From Roseisalinus antarcticus (GTDB lineage: Bacteria > Pseudomonadota > Alphaproteobacteria > Rhodobacterales > Rhodobacteraceae), in NCBI RefSeq assembly GCF_900172355.1, contig NZ_FWFZ01000004.1, positions 181,187 through 245,186 of the forward strand: 64,000 bases of DNA, written 5' to 3'. The position numbers were made by a program, and so were the translations under genes. Of the stretch, positions 9,438 to 18,349 are shown piece after piece. Every line of letters starts with the position of its first letter. The stretch's first letter is position 1. The notes beneath the pieces were generated by a model that worked only from the letters and a program-made list of their open reading frames with translations, had not been told where the DNA came from and made no database searches.

Positions 9438-10449
9438 GACGATGGTATTCGGCCTTATGCCCTGTCTCGCCTCCGCCCAGGGCTTCGCCGGTCTGGGGAC
9501 CGATGCGGAGGGGTTCACGACGCCCGTGCCGGAACGGGCCTTCGCCTTTCCGCAAGATCACGGGGCGCATCCCGGCTATCGCATCGAATGGTGGTACGTC
9601 ACGGCATCCCTGACCGCCGAGGACGGCCGCGAGATGGGCGCCCAATGGACGCTGTTCCGCACCGCGCTGGCGCCCGGCGGGGCCGATGAGGCGCAGGTCT
9701 GGATGGGCCACGCCGCCGTCACCACGCCGGACGCGCATTTCGTGGCCGAGCGTTTCTCGCGCGGTGGGTTCGGCGCGGCCGGTGTCACGGCCGACCCGTT
9801 CGAGGCCTGGATCGACGAATGGCAGATGGCCGGCCCTTCTCTGGACGACCTGCGCCTGCGGGCCTCCTCGCCGGACTTCGCCTACGACCTTGGACTTTCG
9901 GCGGAGGCTCCGCTGGTCCGTCACGGCGAAGACGGCTATTCGGTCAAGTCGTCCGAGGGGCAAGCCAGCTATTACTATTCCCAGCCGTTCTACGCGGTCG
10001 AGGGCACGATCACCCTGCCCGACGGCGCGGTCGCCGTGACCGGAGAAGCCTGGCTCGATCGCGAGTGGTCGTCGCAGCCGCTGTCGGAAAGCCAGACCGG
10101 CTGGGACTGGTTCTCGCTGTCCTTCGACGCGGGCCAGAAGCTGATGGGCTTTCGCCTGCGCGAGACGGGCGGCGCCGATTTCACCTCTGCCACCTGGATC
10201 GGCGAGACGGTGGAGGCGCTGCCCGACGGCGCCTTTCAGGCCGACCCGCTGGCGCGGGCAGAGGTTGCCGGGCGCGAGGTGCCGGTGCGCTGGCGGGTGC
10301 GGCTGCCCGACAAGGGCGTGGACGTGACCGTCGAGGCGCTCAACCCCGAGGCCTGGATGGCGACCTCCTTTCCCTATTGGGAGGGGCCGGTTACCGTGAC
10401 GGGCAGCCATCAGGGACGGGGATACTTGGAGATGACAGGCTATGAGTGA
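9427..10449 (+). CDS. Secreted lipocalin-like protein (AttH / CrtC-hydratase-like fold)
   Basis: 340 residues. The N-terminus (MNVRTMVFGLMPCLASAQGF) looks like a signal peptide, with possible cleavage after ASA. Motifs 'RIEWWYVTASL' near residue 52, 'YYYSQPF' and 'GEAWLDREWSSQPL' are typical of the AttH/hydroxyneurosporene synthase-like lipocalin family. Related proteins are annotated as carotenoid 1,2-hydratase, but no carotenoid genes are nearby, so that name would be misleading here. It is predicted to act in the periplasm as partner of the overlapping ABC transporter. Its stop overlaps the next gene by 8 bp. Confidence 0.82.
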   Translation: MNVRTMVFGLMPCLASAQGFAGLGTDAEGFTTPVPERAFAFPQDHGAHPGYRIEWWYVTASLTAEDGREMGAQWTLFRTALAPGGADEAQVWMGHAAVTTPDAHFVAERFSRGGFGAAGVTADPFEAWIDEWQMAGPSLDDLRLRASSPDFAYDLGLSAEAPLVRHGEDGYSVKSSEGQASYYYSQPFYAVEGTITLPDGAVAVTGEAWLDREWSSQPLSESQTGWDWFSLSFDAGQKLMGFRLRETGGADFTSATWIGETVEALPDGAFQADPLARAEVAGREVPVRWRVRLPDKGVDVTVEALNPEAWMATSFPYWEGPVTVTGSHQGRGYLEMTGYE

Positions 10450-10993
10450 CATCCACGACACGCTCGACGGGATGCGGGCAGAGGTCTGGGCCCGGCTGAT
10501 GCTGGGCGTCGTCGATGCGGCGTCCGCCGCGCGGTTCCCGGTTCTGGCGACCGTCAGCCCGACGGGCCTTCCCGAGGCGCGGACGGTGGTGCTGCGCGGA
10601 GCCGAGGAGCACGTCTGCGAGGTTCATACCGATCTGCGGTCGGACAAGATCGCCAGCTTGCGGGCGACCCCGTGCGCGGCCCTGCTGATCTGGGAACCAG
10701 AGGTCCGGCTGCAGATCCGGCTGGCCTGCCGGGCCGAAATACTCGAGGGCGACGCCGTGGTGGAGCGCTGGGCGCAGGTGCCGGACAGCTCGCAGACCGC
10801 CTATGGCAAGCGGCCGCCGCCCGGCACGGTCATCGCCGATTCGCTGGACTACGAGCTGGCGCCGGGGGCCGAGAATTTCGCCGCGCTCCGGCTGGAGGTC
10901 GACGAGATCGACGCGGTGCACCTGGGGCCGGATCACCGGCGCGCCCGGTTCGAACGGCGCGACGGCTGGGCCGGGCGCTGGCTGTCGCCGTAG
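10442..10993 (+). CDS. Pyridoxamine 5'-phosphate oxidase-like FMN-binding protein
   Basis: 183 residues. The split-barrel flavin fold is indicated by 'FPVLATVSPTGLPEARTVVLR', 'DLRSDKIASLRATPCAALLIWEP' and the C-terminal 'VDEIDAVHLGPDHRRARF'. The pattern fits the Alr4036-type PNPOx-like family rather than true PdxH, which has a different C-terminal dimerisation motif. Likely binds FMN in the cytoplasm; substrate unknown. It starts inside the preceding gene (8-bp overlap), so it is part of the same transcript, though a functional link with the transporter is unproven. Confidence 0.85.
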   Translation: MSDIHDTLDGMRAEVWARLMLGVVDAASAARFPVLATVSPTGLPEARTVVLRGAEEHVCEVHTDLRSDKIASLRATPCAALLIWEPEVRLQIRLACRAEILEGDAVVERWAQVPDSSQTAYGKRPPPGTVIADSLDYELAPGAENFAALRLEVDEIDAVHLGPDHRRARFERRDGWAGRWLSP

Positions 10994-11014
10994 GTCGGGT
11001 GTAGCTTGCCGCCC

Positions 11015-13153
11015 ATGGAACAGAGCATCCCCCTGACCCGCGACCTGGTGCTGATCGGTGGCGGGCACACCCACGCGCTGCTGCTGCGTTCCTGGGGTAT
11101 GCGGCCGCTGCCGGGCGTGCGGGTGACGCTGGTCAATCCGGGGCCGACGGCGGCTTATTCGGGAATGCTTCCCGGCTTCGTCGCGGGGCACTACACCCGC
11201 GAGGAGCTGGATCTGGAACTTGTGACGCTTGCGCGGTTCGCCGGGGCCCGCCTGATCTTCGGGGCGGCCACGGGGATTGATGTCGCCGCGCGTGAAGTGC
11301 AGATCGAAGGGCGTGCCCCGATTGCCTATGATGTGTGCTCTGTTGATATCGGAATCACATCCGATATGTTCGAAATGCCCGGATTTGCCGAACACGCTGT
11401 GCCGGCCAAGCCGCTGGGGCCCTTTGCCACGCGCTGGGCGTCTTATCTCGCCGGGGTGGAAACCCCGCGGATCGCGGTGATCGGCGGTGGCGTCGCAGGG
11501 GCCGAACTTGCCATGGCGATGGCCCATGCCACCCGTGGCCGCGACGCGCGGGTCCGGCTGATCGACAGGGGGCAGGTCCTGGGCAGCTTCGCGCCGCAGC
11601 CCCGCGCCCGGCTGCTTGCCGCGCTGAGGGCCACCGGGGTCGAGCCGGTCGAGCGGGCGGATGTCGCCGGGATCACCGCAGAGGGTGTCCTTCTTGCCGA
11701 CAGAGAGCGGATCGACGCGGATTTCGTGGTCGGCGCGGCGGGGGCGCGGCCCCATGGCTGGCTCGCCGGATCCGGTCTCGCACTGCGGGACGGGTTCATC
11801 ACCGTGGGCGCGACGCTGCAGAGCTCTGACGCCGCCATCTTCGCGGTCGGCGATTGCGCCCATCTCGGCCACGCGCCGCGCCCCAAGGCCGGTGTCTTCG
11901 CCGTCCGCGCGGCGCCGATCCTGCATCACAACCTGCGGGCCGCGCTCGGGGGTGGGCCGATGCGCCGGTGGCGGCCGCAGCGGGATTACCTCAAGCTTAT
12001 CTCTCTGGGCGGCAAGTTGGCCCTGGCCGAGCGGAACGGCCGGGCGCTCTCCGGCCCGCTGCTTTGGCGGTGGAAGGACTGGATCGACCGACGCTTCATG
12101 GCGAAGGTCGCGCAGCTTCCGCAGATGTCGGCGGAGGTGCCGAAGGATGTGGCCAAGGGGGTGCGCGATGCCATCGGTGACGCGCCCATGTGCGGCGGCT
12201 GCGGTGCGAAGGTCGGGCGCGGGACGCTGGGCGCGGCGCTTGCCGCGCTGCCCCACCGCCGCGCCGATGTCGAATGCCGGCCGGGCGACGACGCGGCGGT
12301 CCTGCGCATCGGCGGCGCACGGCAGGTGATCACCGTCGACCACCTCAGGGCGGTGACAGAGGACCCCGAGATGATGAGCCGGATCGCGGCGGTTCACGCG
12401 CTCGGCGATATCTGGTCCATGGGCGCCCAGCCGCAGGCGGCGCTGGCGACGCTGATCCTGCCGCGCATGTCGGCGACGCTGCAGGCGCGGACATTGTCCG
12501 AGATCATGGCCGCAGCCGAATCCGTCTTTGGCGCCGAGGGGGCCGAGATCGTCGGCGGCCACACCAGCATGGGGGCGGAGCTGACATTGGGTTTCACCGT
12601 CACGGGTCTTGCGTCGGACGCGCCGATCACGCTGGCAGGGGCACGGCCGGGCGATGCGCTGGTGCTGACCAAACCGATCGGGTCCGGCGTCATTCTGGCC
12701 GCCGAGATGCGGGGCCTGGCCAAGGGGGCATGGGTGGAGGCGGCGCTCGCGTCGATGATCCAGCCCCAGGGGGCGGCGGCGCGGGCGCTGGCCGGGGCCC
12801 ATGCGATGACGGATGTCACGGGCTTTGGCCTCGCCGGGCACCTTTCGGGCCTGTGCGCGGCCTCGGGTGTCGGAGCCGAGCTTTGGCCGGACGCCGTGCC
12901 GGTGCTGGACGGGGCGCTGACGCTGGCCGAGCGCGGCGTGCGCTCGACGATCTACGACGACAACCGGGCGGGCGTGCCCGGCCTGCCCGAGGGGCCGCGG
13001 GCGGACCTGCTGTTCGACCCCCAGACCTGCGGCGGGCTGCTGGCGGCTGTGGCGGATGGCCCGGCGGCGGTGGCGGCGCTGCGCAGCGCGGGGTTCGAGG
13101 CGGCGGAAATCGGGCGGATCGTCGCCGGCCCGGCGCAGGTCACGCTGATCTAA
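11015..13153 (+). CDS. selD: Fusion of FAD-dependent NADH dehydrogenase-like domain and selenide, water dikinase
   Basis: 712 residues from ATG 11015 (an in-frame TTG at 11006 is less likely). Residues 1 to about 375 are a pyridine nucleotide-disulphide oxidoreductase-like flavoprotein: 'LVLIGGGHTHALLL' for FAD, 'VIGGGVAGAELAMAMA' for the second Rossmann unit, 'FAVGDCAHL' near 280. Residues about 385-712 are SelD: C396 and K399 in 'CGGCGAKVG' correspond to the catalytic Cys/Lys pair, then 'PGDDAAVL', 'GDIWSMGA', 'GFGLAGHL' and 'FDPQTCGGLL'. SelD makes selenophosphate from selenide and ATP. The fused flavoprotein may deliver reduced selenium (inference). The stop overlaps the converging mnmH stop by 4 bp. 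The catalytic residue is Cys, not selenocysteine. Confidence 0.93.
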   Translation: MEQSIPLTRDLVLIGGGHTHALLLRSWGMRPLPGVRVTLVNPGPTAAYSGMLPGFVAGHYTREELDLELVTLARFAGARLIFGAATGIDVAAREVQIEGRAPIAYDVCSVDIGITSDMFEMPGFAEHAVPAKPLGPFATRWASYLAGVETPRIAVIGGGVAGAELAMAMAHATRGRDARVRLIDRGQVLGSFAPQPRARLLAALRATGVEPVERADVAGITAEGVLLADRERIDADFVVGAAGARPHGWLAGSGLALRDGFITVGATLQSSDAAIFAVGDCAHLGHAPRPKAGVFAVRAAPILHHNLRAALGGGPMRRWRPQRDYLKLISLGGKLALAERNGRALSGPLLWRWKDWIDRRFMAKVAQLPQMSAEVPKDVAKGVRDAIGDAPMCGGCGAKVGRGTLGAALAALPHRRADVECRPGDDAAVLRIGGARQVITVDHLRAVTEDPEMMSRIAAVHALGDIWSMGAQPQAALATLILPRMSATLQARTLSEIMAAAESVFGAEGAEIVGGHTSMGAELTLGFTVTGLASDAPITLAGARPGDALVLTKPIGSGVILAAEMRGLAKGAWVEAALASMIQPQGAAARALAGAHAMTDVTGFGLAGHLSGLCAASGVGAELWPDAVPVLDGALTLAERGVRSTIYDDNRAGVPGLPEGPRADLLFDPQTCGGLLAAVADGPAAVAALRSAGFEAAEIGRIVAGPAQVTLI

Positions 13154-14202
13154 AGCGCGGCCAGGGCCCGGGCGAGCGCGTCGGCCGTCGTCTCCAGCCC
13201 CGGCGGGTCGAGGCTTTCGGCGTGTATCTGCGCCACCGTCTCGGCGCCGATGCTGCGGCGGGACTTGGCATAGGACGGGTCGTAGTGCTGTGCCATCAGG
13301 GCCGCGGCGAGGCCGGTCATGTCCTGCTGTTCCAGCTTCGCGATCCAGCCGTTCACCGTCTCGCGCCCGCGCGTTCCGACCAGCGCCACCAGCTTCTTCT
13401 TCAGCCGGGCGGGATCGGTCCAGAGATCCTCGTAGGCGGCGACGAGATAGTCGGCGCGGGCGGCCAGCGGAGCTGTGACCTCGATCCGGGGCGCGGCTTT
13501 CATCAGTTTCCACAGGGCGGGTGGAATCAGCAGGTTGCCGATCTTGCTGCTCTCGGCTTCCAGCACCAGGGGGCGGTCGGGGTCGAGCGCCTGCAGCTGG
13601 CCCGCGAGCGCACTTTCGAACGCCTTTTGCGGTGGCTGCCCGCCGGGCCGGCTGCCCAGCAAGGAGCCGCGGTGGTTGGCCAGCCCCTCGAGGTCGATCA
13701 CCTGCACGCCGCGGGCGGCCAGCAGCGGCAGAAGGTCGGTCTTGGCGGTGCCGGTATAGCCGTCGAGCAGCACGACCCGCTGGCTGAGCGTGCCGTCATA
13801 GAGGGCCTGGTACACGAGGCGGCGATAGCTTTGATATCCGCCCGAGATCGTGTCCGACCGCCAGCCGATCTCTTTTAGAAGATAGGAAAAGCTGCCCGAC
13901 CGCTGGCCGCCGCGCCAGCAATAGACCAGTGGCCGCCAGCCGCCGCCGTTGACCGCAAGCGGGCCCTCGACATGGGCGGCGGCGTTGCGAAAGATCATGG
14001 CCGCGCCGATCTTGCGGGCCAGGAACGGGCTTTGCTGGACATAGATCGTGCCCACGGTCGCGCGCTCTTCGTCGGACAGGACCGGCATGTTGACCGCGCC
14101 GGCGATGTGATCCTCGGCGTATTCCGCGGGCGATCGCACGTCGATCAGGCTGTCGTAGCCATGGGACAGAAGATCGGTGAGCGAGGTGAAGGTCAGGGCC
14201 AT
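13150..14202 (-). CDS. mnmH: tRNA 2-selenouridine synthase
   Basis: 350 residues. A rhodanese domain (about 1-125) carries catalytic C95 in 'VYCWRGGQRSG', matching the Cys around 97 known for the E. coli enzyme. A P-loop domain follows with Walker A 'GYTGTAKT' at 148-155, where the usual penultimate Gly is Ala. The enzyme replaces sulphur of 2-thiouridine at the wobble position of tRNAs with selenium from selenophosphate. It converges on selD, its selenium donor, with only 4 bp overlap. The two are therefore not in one operon but are a functional pair. The start is the ATG giving 'MALTFTSLTDLL'; a much longer upstream frame is an artefact. Confidence 0.94.
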   Translation of the reverse strand: MALTFTSLTDLLSHGYDSLIDVRSPAEYAEDHIAGAVNMPVLSDEERATVGTIYVQQSPFLARKIGAAMIFRNAAAHVEGPLAVNGGGWRPLVYCWRGGQRSGSFSYLLKEIGWRSDTISGGYQSYRRLVYQALYDGTLSQRVVLLDGYTGTAKTDLLPLLAARGVQVIDLEGLANHRGSLLGSRPGGQPPQKAFESALAGQLQALDPDRPLVLEAESSKIGNLLIPPALWKLMKAAPRIEVTAPLAARADYLVAAYEDLWTDPARLKKKLVALVGTRGRETVNGWIAKLEQQDMTGLAAALMAQHYDPSYAKSRRSIGAETVAQIHAESLDPPGLETTADALARALAAL

Positions 14203-14280
14203 GGACCCGTCTAACGCGCAGCGGGCATGACGGAAAGGCCGAGGGTTGCCGTCGTTCCGGTTGCGTGGAACGCTTGGCCG

Positions 14281-15840
14281 ATGAGCGAGGATTTCGAGAC
14301 GCCGGCGAGCGCGGGCGAACGGCGGCTTCTGACCGAGCTGGCCGAGACCGGCCGGGCCCGGATGGGGGACGCCATTCCCGAGGCGCCGGAGGAGGCGGTG
14401 CGGCTGCGCGCCGGGTTCCTGCGGCACTTGCTGATGGCCGCGGATTCGCCGCTGGACGGGCGCGGCCTGCGCCTGCGCGGGGCCTGGATCGAGGGGGCGC
14501 TGGACCTGCACGGGGCGGATTGCCCGCGCGACATCACGCTGCGCGACTGCCACATGACCGAGGCGATGACGCTTGTGAACGCCCAGCTGCGCGGGCTGCA
14601 CGTCTCGGGTTCGCGGATCCACGGGCTGGCGGCGGACAATGCGCGGTTCTCCGGCTCCGTCTATCTTCGCGAGGGCACGCTTTGCGAGGGCGAGTTCAGC
14701 CTGGCCGGCGCACGGATCGCGGGGGATCTGCAATTGTGCGGGGTCGAGATCGTGGGGGAGCGGCAGGACGCCGTCTTCGCCCCGTCGCTGCACGTGGACG
14801 GCTCGCTGTTTCTGGGCAATTACCCCTATGCCGAGGGGGTCACCACGCTGGTCAGCCGCGGCACGCTGTTCTTTGCCAGTGCGATCGTGGGGCATGACGT
14901 CTTTGTCACCAACACGGCCGTGTCGCTGAACGAGGGCGTGATGGCGGGCTTTTTCGGCGCCACCGAAGAGCATGGGGCGAACATGGCGTTGTCGCTGGGC
15001 CGCGCCCGGATCGGCGGCATCCTCTATTTCCAGGACAACCAGATCGGACAGGGGATCGTGAACCTTGCCGGCGCCACCTGTGCGCGGCTGAAGGACGAGC
15101 CGTCCGGCCCCGGCGCGAATTACCCGATCCGGCTCGACGGGTTCCGCTATGGCGATTTTTCGCGACATGCGGAGACCGGGGTCAAGGCGCGGCTGGCCTG
15201 GCTGGAGCGGCGGCCGGAGGACACGCCCTTTACCGCCCAACCCTATGAACACCTGGCCGAGGTGCTGCGGCGGATCGGCCACCGGGAGGATGCGAGCACC
15301 GTCCTCGTCGCCAAGGAGAGGCACCTGCGGGCGGCCGACCGCGAAGCGCTGCGGCTGGACGAGGGGCATTCGCTTGCCTGGGGTCTGTCGGGGCTGTGGG
15401 ACCTGTTCCTGCGGGTAACGGTCGGTTACGGGTTCCGGCCCGGGCGCAGCATCGCGATCGCGGTCCTGCTGGTGGCGGCGCTGGGCCTGTTCTTCGACCG
15501 GACGTGGAAGGTCGGGGATATGGCGCCGAACGCGGCACCAATCCTGGTCTCGCGGGACTGGGTCGTGGCGACGGAACGCCACCCGGACAATCCCGCCGCA
15601 TTCTGGGCCGCGCCCGGGCAGGCGGGGCAGGATTACGAGACGTTCAATGCCTTCGCCTATGCCGCCGATCTCGTCGTGCCGCTGGTGTCGCTGGGCCAGG
15701 AGGCGGCCTGGGCGCCGTCGACCTCGCGGTCGGACTGGGGGCGGGCCGGCTGGTGGATCCGCTGGTTTGCCAAGGGGGTCGGCTGGGTCATCGCGGCGCT
15801 TGTGGCGGCGGCGATCACCGGGGTGATCCGCCGGGAGTGA
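14281..15840 (+). CDS. Membrane protein with repeat-rich N-terminal domain, unknown function
   Basis: 519 residues from ATG 14281; an in-frame ATG at 14227 adds 18 residues without obvious ribosome site, so the start is uncertain. Residues about 60-290 consist of repeating short hydrophobic steps ('LRGAWIEGALDLHGADCP', 'LTLVNAQLRGLHVSG'-like units, 'SLGRARIGGILYFQDNQIG') suggesting a right-handed beta-helix or pentapeptide-like solenoid. After a charged linker there are membrane helices around 400-420 and near the C-terminus (about 498-515). I recognise no catalytic motif. It sits between mnmH (divergent) and a converging phosphoesterase and seems to be a single-gene unit. Confidence 0.8.
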   Translation: MSEDFETPASAGERRLLTELAETGRARMGDAIPEAPEEAVRLRAGFLRHLLMAADSPLDGRGLRLRGAWIEGALDLHGADCPRDITLRDCHMTEAMTLVNAQLRGLHVSGSRIHGLAADNARFSGSVYLREGTLCEGEFSLAGARIAGDLQLCGVEIVGERQDAVFAPSLHVDGSLFLGNYPYAEGVTTLVSRGTLFFASAIVGHDVFVTNTAVSLNEGVMAGFFGATEEHGANMALSLGRARIGGILYFQDNQIGQGIVNLAGATCARLKDEPSGPGANYPIRLDGFRYGDFSRHAETGVKARLAWLERRPEDTPFTAQPYEHLAEVLRRIGHREDASTVLVAKERHLRAADREALRLDEGHSLAWGLSGLWDLFLRVTVGYGFRPGRSIAIAVLLVAALGLFFDRTWKVGDMAPNAAPILVSRDWVVATERHPDNPAAFWAAPGQAGQDYETFNAFAYAADLVVPLVSLGQEAAWAPSTSRSDWGRAGWWIRWFAKGVGWVIAALVAAAITGVIRRE

Positions 15841-15914
15841 CGGTCGAGTGCGGAGGGGGCTCTGCCCCCGCCTGCGGCCCCCCGGGATATGCGAAGGCAA
15901 TGAAGCGGGTCAGA

Positions 15915-16643
15915 TCAGATCTCGGGCCAGAGCAGGTGGCGCCCGATGTCCGACAGGGTGTGCCAGTCCTGCCCGTCGAAGACGGCCGGCACCAGGGGCC
16001 GACCGTAGCCCGCGCCGCCGTCGAGGTCGATGCGGTTGCCGAAATGCGCCGGCGCGTCGAGCGCCGTATGACCGTGGACGATCGTCCAGGGGAAGGGGTC
16101 TTCGTGATCGAGAAAGCCCTCGCGGATCCAGATCAGGTCCTCTTCGGTCTGCTCGGCCAGCGGCACGCCGGGGCGGATGCCGGCATGGACGAAGAGGTTG
16201 GGCCCTTCCTCGATGTAGAGCGGCAGGTCGCGGAGGAAGGCCATGTGCGCGGGGTCGATTCTGGCGCGGGCCTCAAGCGAGATGTCGTAGACCGTGCGCG
16301 TGGTGTCGCCCACGTCGATGCCGTAGGAGGCCAGCGTCATGGGCCCGCCCAGCGCGGGGTGGAGCCAGCCCTTGCCCGACAGGATATGGGTGTCGTGCTG
16401 GTCCGCCTGGGTCACGAAACGCAGAAACATGCGGTCGTGGTTGCCCAGAAGGAAGCGCCAGGGCCGGCCAGCGTCGCGGCCCTCGATCAGGCGCTGGAGC
16501 ACACCGCGGCTGTCGGGGCCGCGGTCGGTGTAGTCTCCGAGGAAGGTGATGGGGGCGTCCGGGCCGCCGTCGGCCTCGATCAGCGCGAGGGCGCGGTCGA
16601 GTTCCGCCGCCTGGCCGTGGATATCGCCTATGACGTAGTGCAT
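15915..16643 (-). CDS. Metallophosphoesterase, ApaH/PrpE-like serine-threonine phosphatase family
   Basis: 242 residues with the full calcineurin-like metal set: 'GDIHG' (residues 6-10), 'GDYTDRG', 'GNHD', 'FVHAG' and 'VHGH'. The spacing fits the bis(5'-nucleosyl)-tetraphosphatase/Ser-Thr phosphatase branch. Substrate cannot be told: dinucleoside polyphosphates or phosphoproteins. It has a strong ribosome site (AGGAGG about 5 bp before ATG) and lies downstream of serA on the same strand, after a GC-rich hairpin, so it may be partly co-transcribed. A paralogue of the same size lies at 54454-55194. Confidence 0.9.
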   Translation of the reverse strand: MHYVIGDIHGQAAELDRALALIEADGGPDAPITFLGDYTDRGPDSRGVLQRLIEGRDAGRPWRFLLGNHDRMFLRFVTQADQHDTHILSGKGWLHPALGGPMTLASYGIDVGDTTRTVYDISLEARARIDPAHMAFLRDLPLYIEEGPNLFVHAGIRPGVPLAEQTEEDLIWIREGFLDHEDPFPWTIVHGHTALDAPAHFGNRIDLDGGAGYGRPLVPAVFDGQDWHTLSDIGRHLLWPEI

Positions 16644-16680
16644 CGGGCCTCCTGGTTGGCCGGTCGTCGCGGCCGGCGGT

Positions 16681-16703
16681 CGCGGGGCCGGTGGGGCCCC
16701 GCG
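16681..16703 (-). terminator. GC-rich hairpin after serA
   Basis: Nine-bp perfect stem (16681-16689 with 16695-16703) and a 5-nt loop just downstream of the serA stop. There is no U-run, so it may be a weak or Rho-assisted terminator, or an RNA-stability element between serA and the phosphoesterase gene. Confidence 0.4.
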
Positions 16704-16709
16704 AAATCG

Positions 16710-18302
16710 TCAGATGTCGAAGCTCAGTGGCTTGACCTGGCCGAAGAGCCCGGTGCCGGTGAGTTCTTCGATCGCTTCGGCCGGCAGGGCCTCGTCGATG
16801 TAGAGCAGGGCGATGGCCTCGCCGGTGGCGGCCGACCGGCCCAGGGTGAAGTTCGCGATGTTCACGCCGTTGCGGCCGAGGGTGGTGCCGAGCGTGCCGA
16901 TGATCCCGGGCTGGTCCTTGTTGGTCGTGTAGACCATATGCGCCCCGATCTCCGCATCTATGTTGATCCCCTTGATCTGGATGAAGCGCGGCTTGCCGTC
17001 AGAGAACACGGTCCCGGCGATGGAGCGTTCGCGCTTGGGGGTCACGACGGTGACCTTGATGTAGCCCTCGAAGGCGCCGGACTGGTCCTGCTTCGTGGTC
17101 GAGATCCGGATGCCGCGCTCCTTGGCGATGACAGGGGCGGAGACCATGTTCACGTCCTGGCTGGTCGCCTTCATGATGCCGGCCACGACCGAGGAGGTCA
17201 GGGCCGAGAGGTTCATCTCGGACGCTTCGCCGTCGAACAGGATGTTGATCGCGGTGATCGGCTCGTCCGTCATCTGGCCGATGAAATTGCCCAGGTGGCC
17301 CGAGAGCTTGATCCAGGGGCCCATGATCTTGGCCTCTTCTGCGGTCACCGACGGCATGTTCAGCGCGTTCTGCACGGCGCCGGTCAGAAGGTAGTCCGAC
17401 ATCTGCTCGGCCACCTGCAGGGCGACGTTTTCCTGCGCCTCGGTGGTGGCCGCGCCGAGGTGGGGGGTGCAGACCACGTTGGGCAGGTTGAAGAGCGGGT
17501 TGTCCTTGGCCGGTTCCTCGGCGAAGACGTCGAAGGCCGCGCCGGCGATGTGGCCCGATTTCAGCATGTCGGCGAGGGCGGCCTCGTCCACCAGGCCACC
17601 GCGGGCGCAGTTGATGATCCGCACGCCCTTCTTGGTCTTGCCGAGGTTCTCACGCGACAGGATGTTCCTGGTGTGCTCGGTGAAGGGCACGTGGAGGGTG
17701 ATGAAATCGGCGCGCTTCAGCAGATCCTCGAGCTCCACCTTCTCGACGCCGATCTCGGTGGCACGTTCTTCCGACAGGAAGGGGTCATAGGCGACGACCT
17801 TCATCTTGAGCCCTAGCGCACGGGCGCAGACAATGGAGCCGATGTTGCCGGCGCCGATGACGCCCAGGGTCTTGCCGGTCAACTCGACGCCCATGAAGCG
17901 CGACTTTTCCCACTTGCCGGCGTGGGTGGAGGCCGAGGCCTCGGGGATCTGGCGGGCGACGGCGAACATCATCGCGACGGCGTGCTCGGCCGTGGTGATC
18001 ATGTTGCCGAAAGGGGTGTTCATCACGATGATGCCCTTTTTCGACGCGGCGGGAATGTCGACATTGTCGACACCGATCCCGGCCCGGCCGATCACCTTGA
18101 GGTTGGTGGCCGCGGCGATGACCTTCTCGGTGGCTTTGGTGGCCGAGCGGATGGCCAGGCCGTCATATTGGCCGATGACCTCGAGCAGCTTGTCCTTGTC
18201 CTTGCCGAGGTCGGGCTGGAAATCGACGTCGATGCCGCGGTCGCGGAAGATCTGGACGGCGGCTTCGGAGAGTTTGTCGGAGATGAGAACGCGGGGAGCC
18301 AT
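16710..18302 (-). CDS. serA: D-3-phosphoglycerate dehydrogenase
   Basis: 530 residues, the long form with an intervening (ASB) domain and C-terminal ACT domain. NAD-binding 'GVIGAGNIGSIVCARA' lies near residue 146; the catalytic Arg region 'INCARGGLVDE' and His in 'CTPHLGAAT' are present. The ACT domain around residues 455-530 ('MVYTTNKDQPGIIGTLGTTLG') suggests serine feedback control. It catalyses the first step of serine synthesis, oxidising 3-phosphoglycerate. It follows serC on the same strand after a 77-bp gap holding a 26-bp palindrome. Confidence 0.97.
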   Translation of the reverse strand: MAPRVLISDKLSEAAVQIFRDRGIDVDFQPDLGKDKDKLLEVIGQYDGLAIRSATKATEKVIAAATNLKVIGRAGIGVDNVDIPAASKKGIIVMNTPFGNMITTAEHAVAMMFAVARQIPEASASTHAGKWEKSRFMGVELTGKTLGVIGAGNIGSIVCARALGLKMKVVAYDPFLSEERATEIGVEKVELEDLLKRADFITLHVPFTEHTRNILSRENLGKTKKGVRIINCARGGLVDEAALADMLKSGHIAGAAFDVFAEEPAKDNPLFNLPNVVCTPHLGAATTEAQENVALQVAEQMSDYLLTGAVQNALNMPSVTAEEAKIMGPWIKLSGHLGNFIGQMTDEPITAINILFDGEASEMNLSALTSSVVAGIMKATSQDVNMVSAPVIAKERGIRISTTKQDQSGAFEGYIKVTVVTPKRERSIAGTVFSDGKPRFIQIKGINIDAEIGAHMVYTTNKDQPGIIGTLGTTLGRNGVNIANFTLGRSAATGEAIALLYIDEALPAEAIEELTGTGLFGQVKPLSFDI

Positions 18303-18349
18303 GGTTTGGTCCTGTCGTTGAATATGATTTGGGTCAGTGGCCACCGGGG

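Noticed and set aside
6831..9518. Long minus-strand frame opposite the FtsX permease
   Set aside because: Gln/Arg/His-rich repeats of no known family, fully antisense to a well-supported permease.
9427..10449. Carotenoid 1,2-hydratase (CrtC) as the function of the lipocalin-like protein
   Set aside because: No carotenoid or photosynthesis genes nearby, and the gene overlaps an ABC transporter, so the AttH-like role is more sensible.
10391..13513. Long minus-strand frame opposite the PNPOx-like gene and selD
   Set aside because: Low-complexity Arg/Gly/Pro-rich translation antisense to clear genes; a composition artefact.
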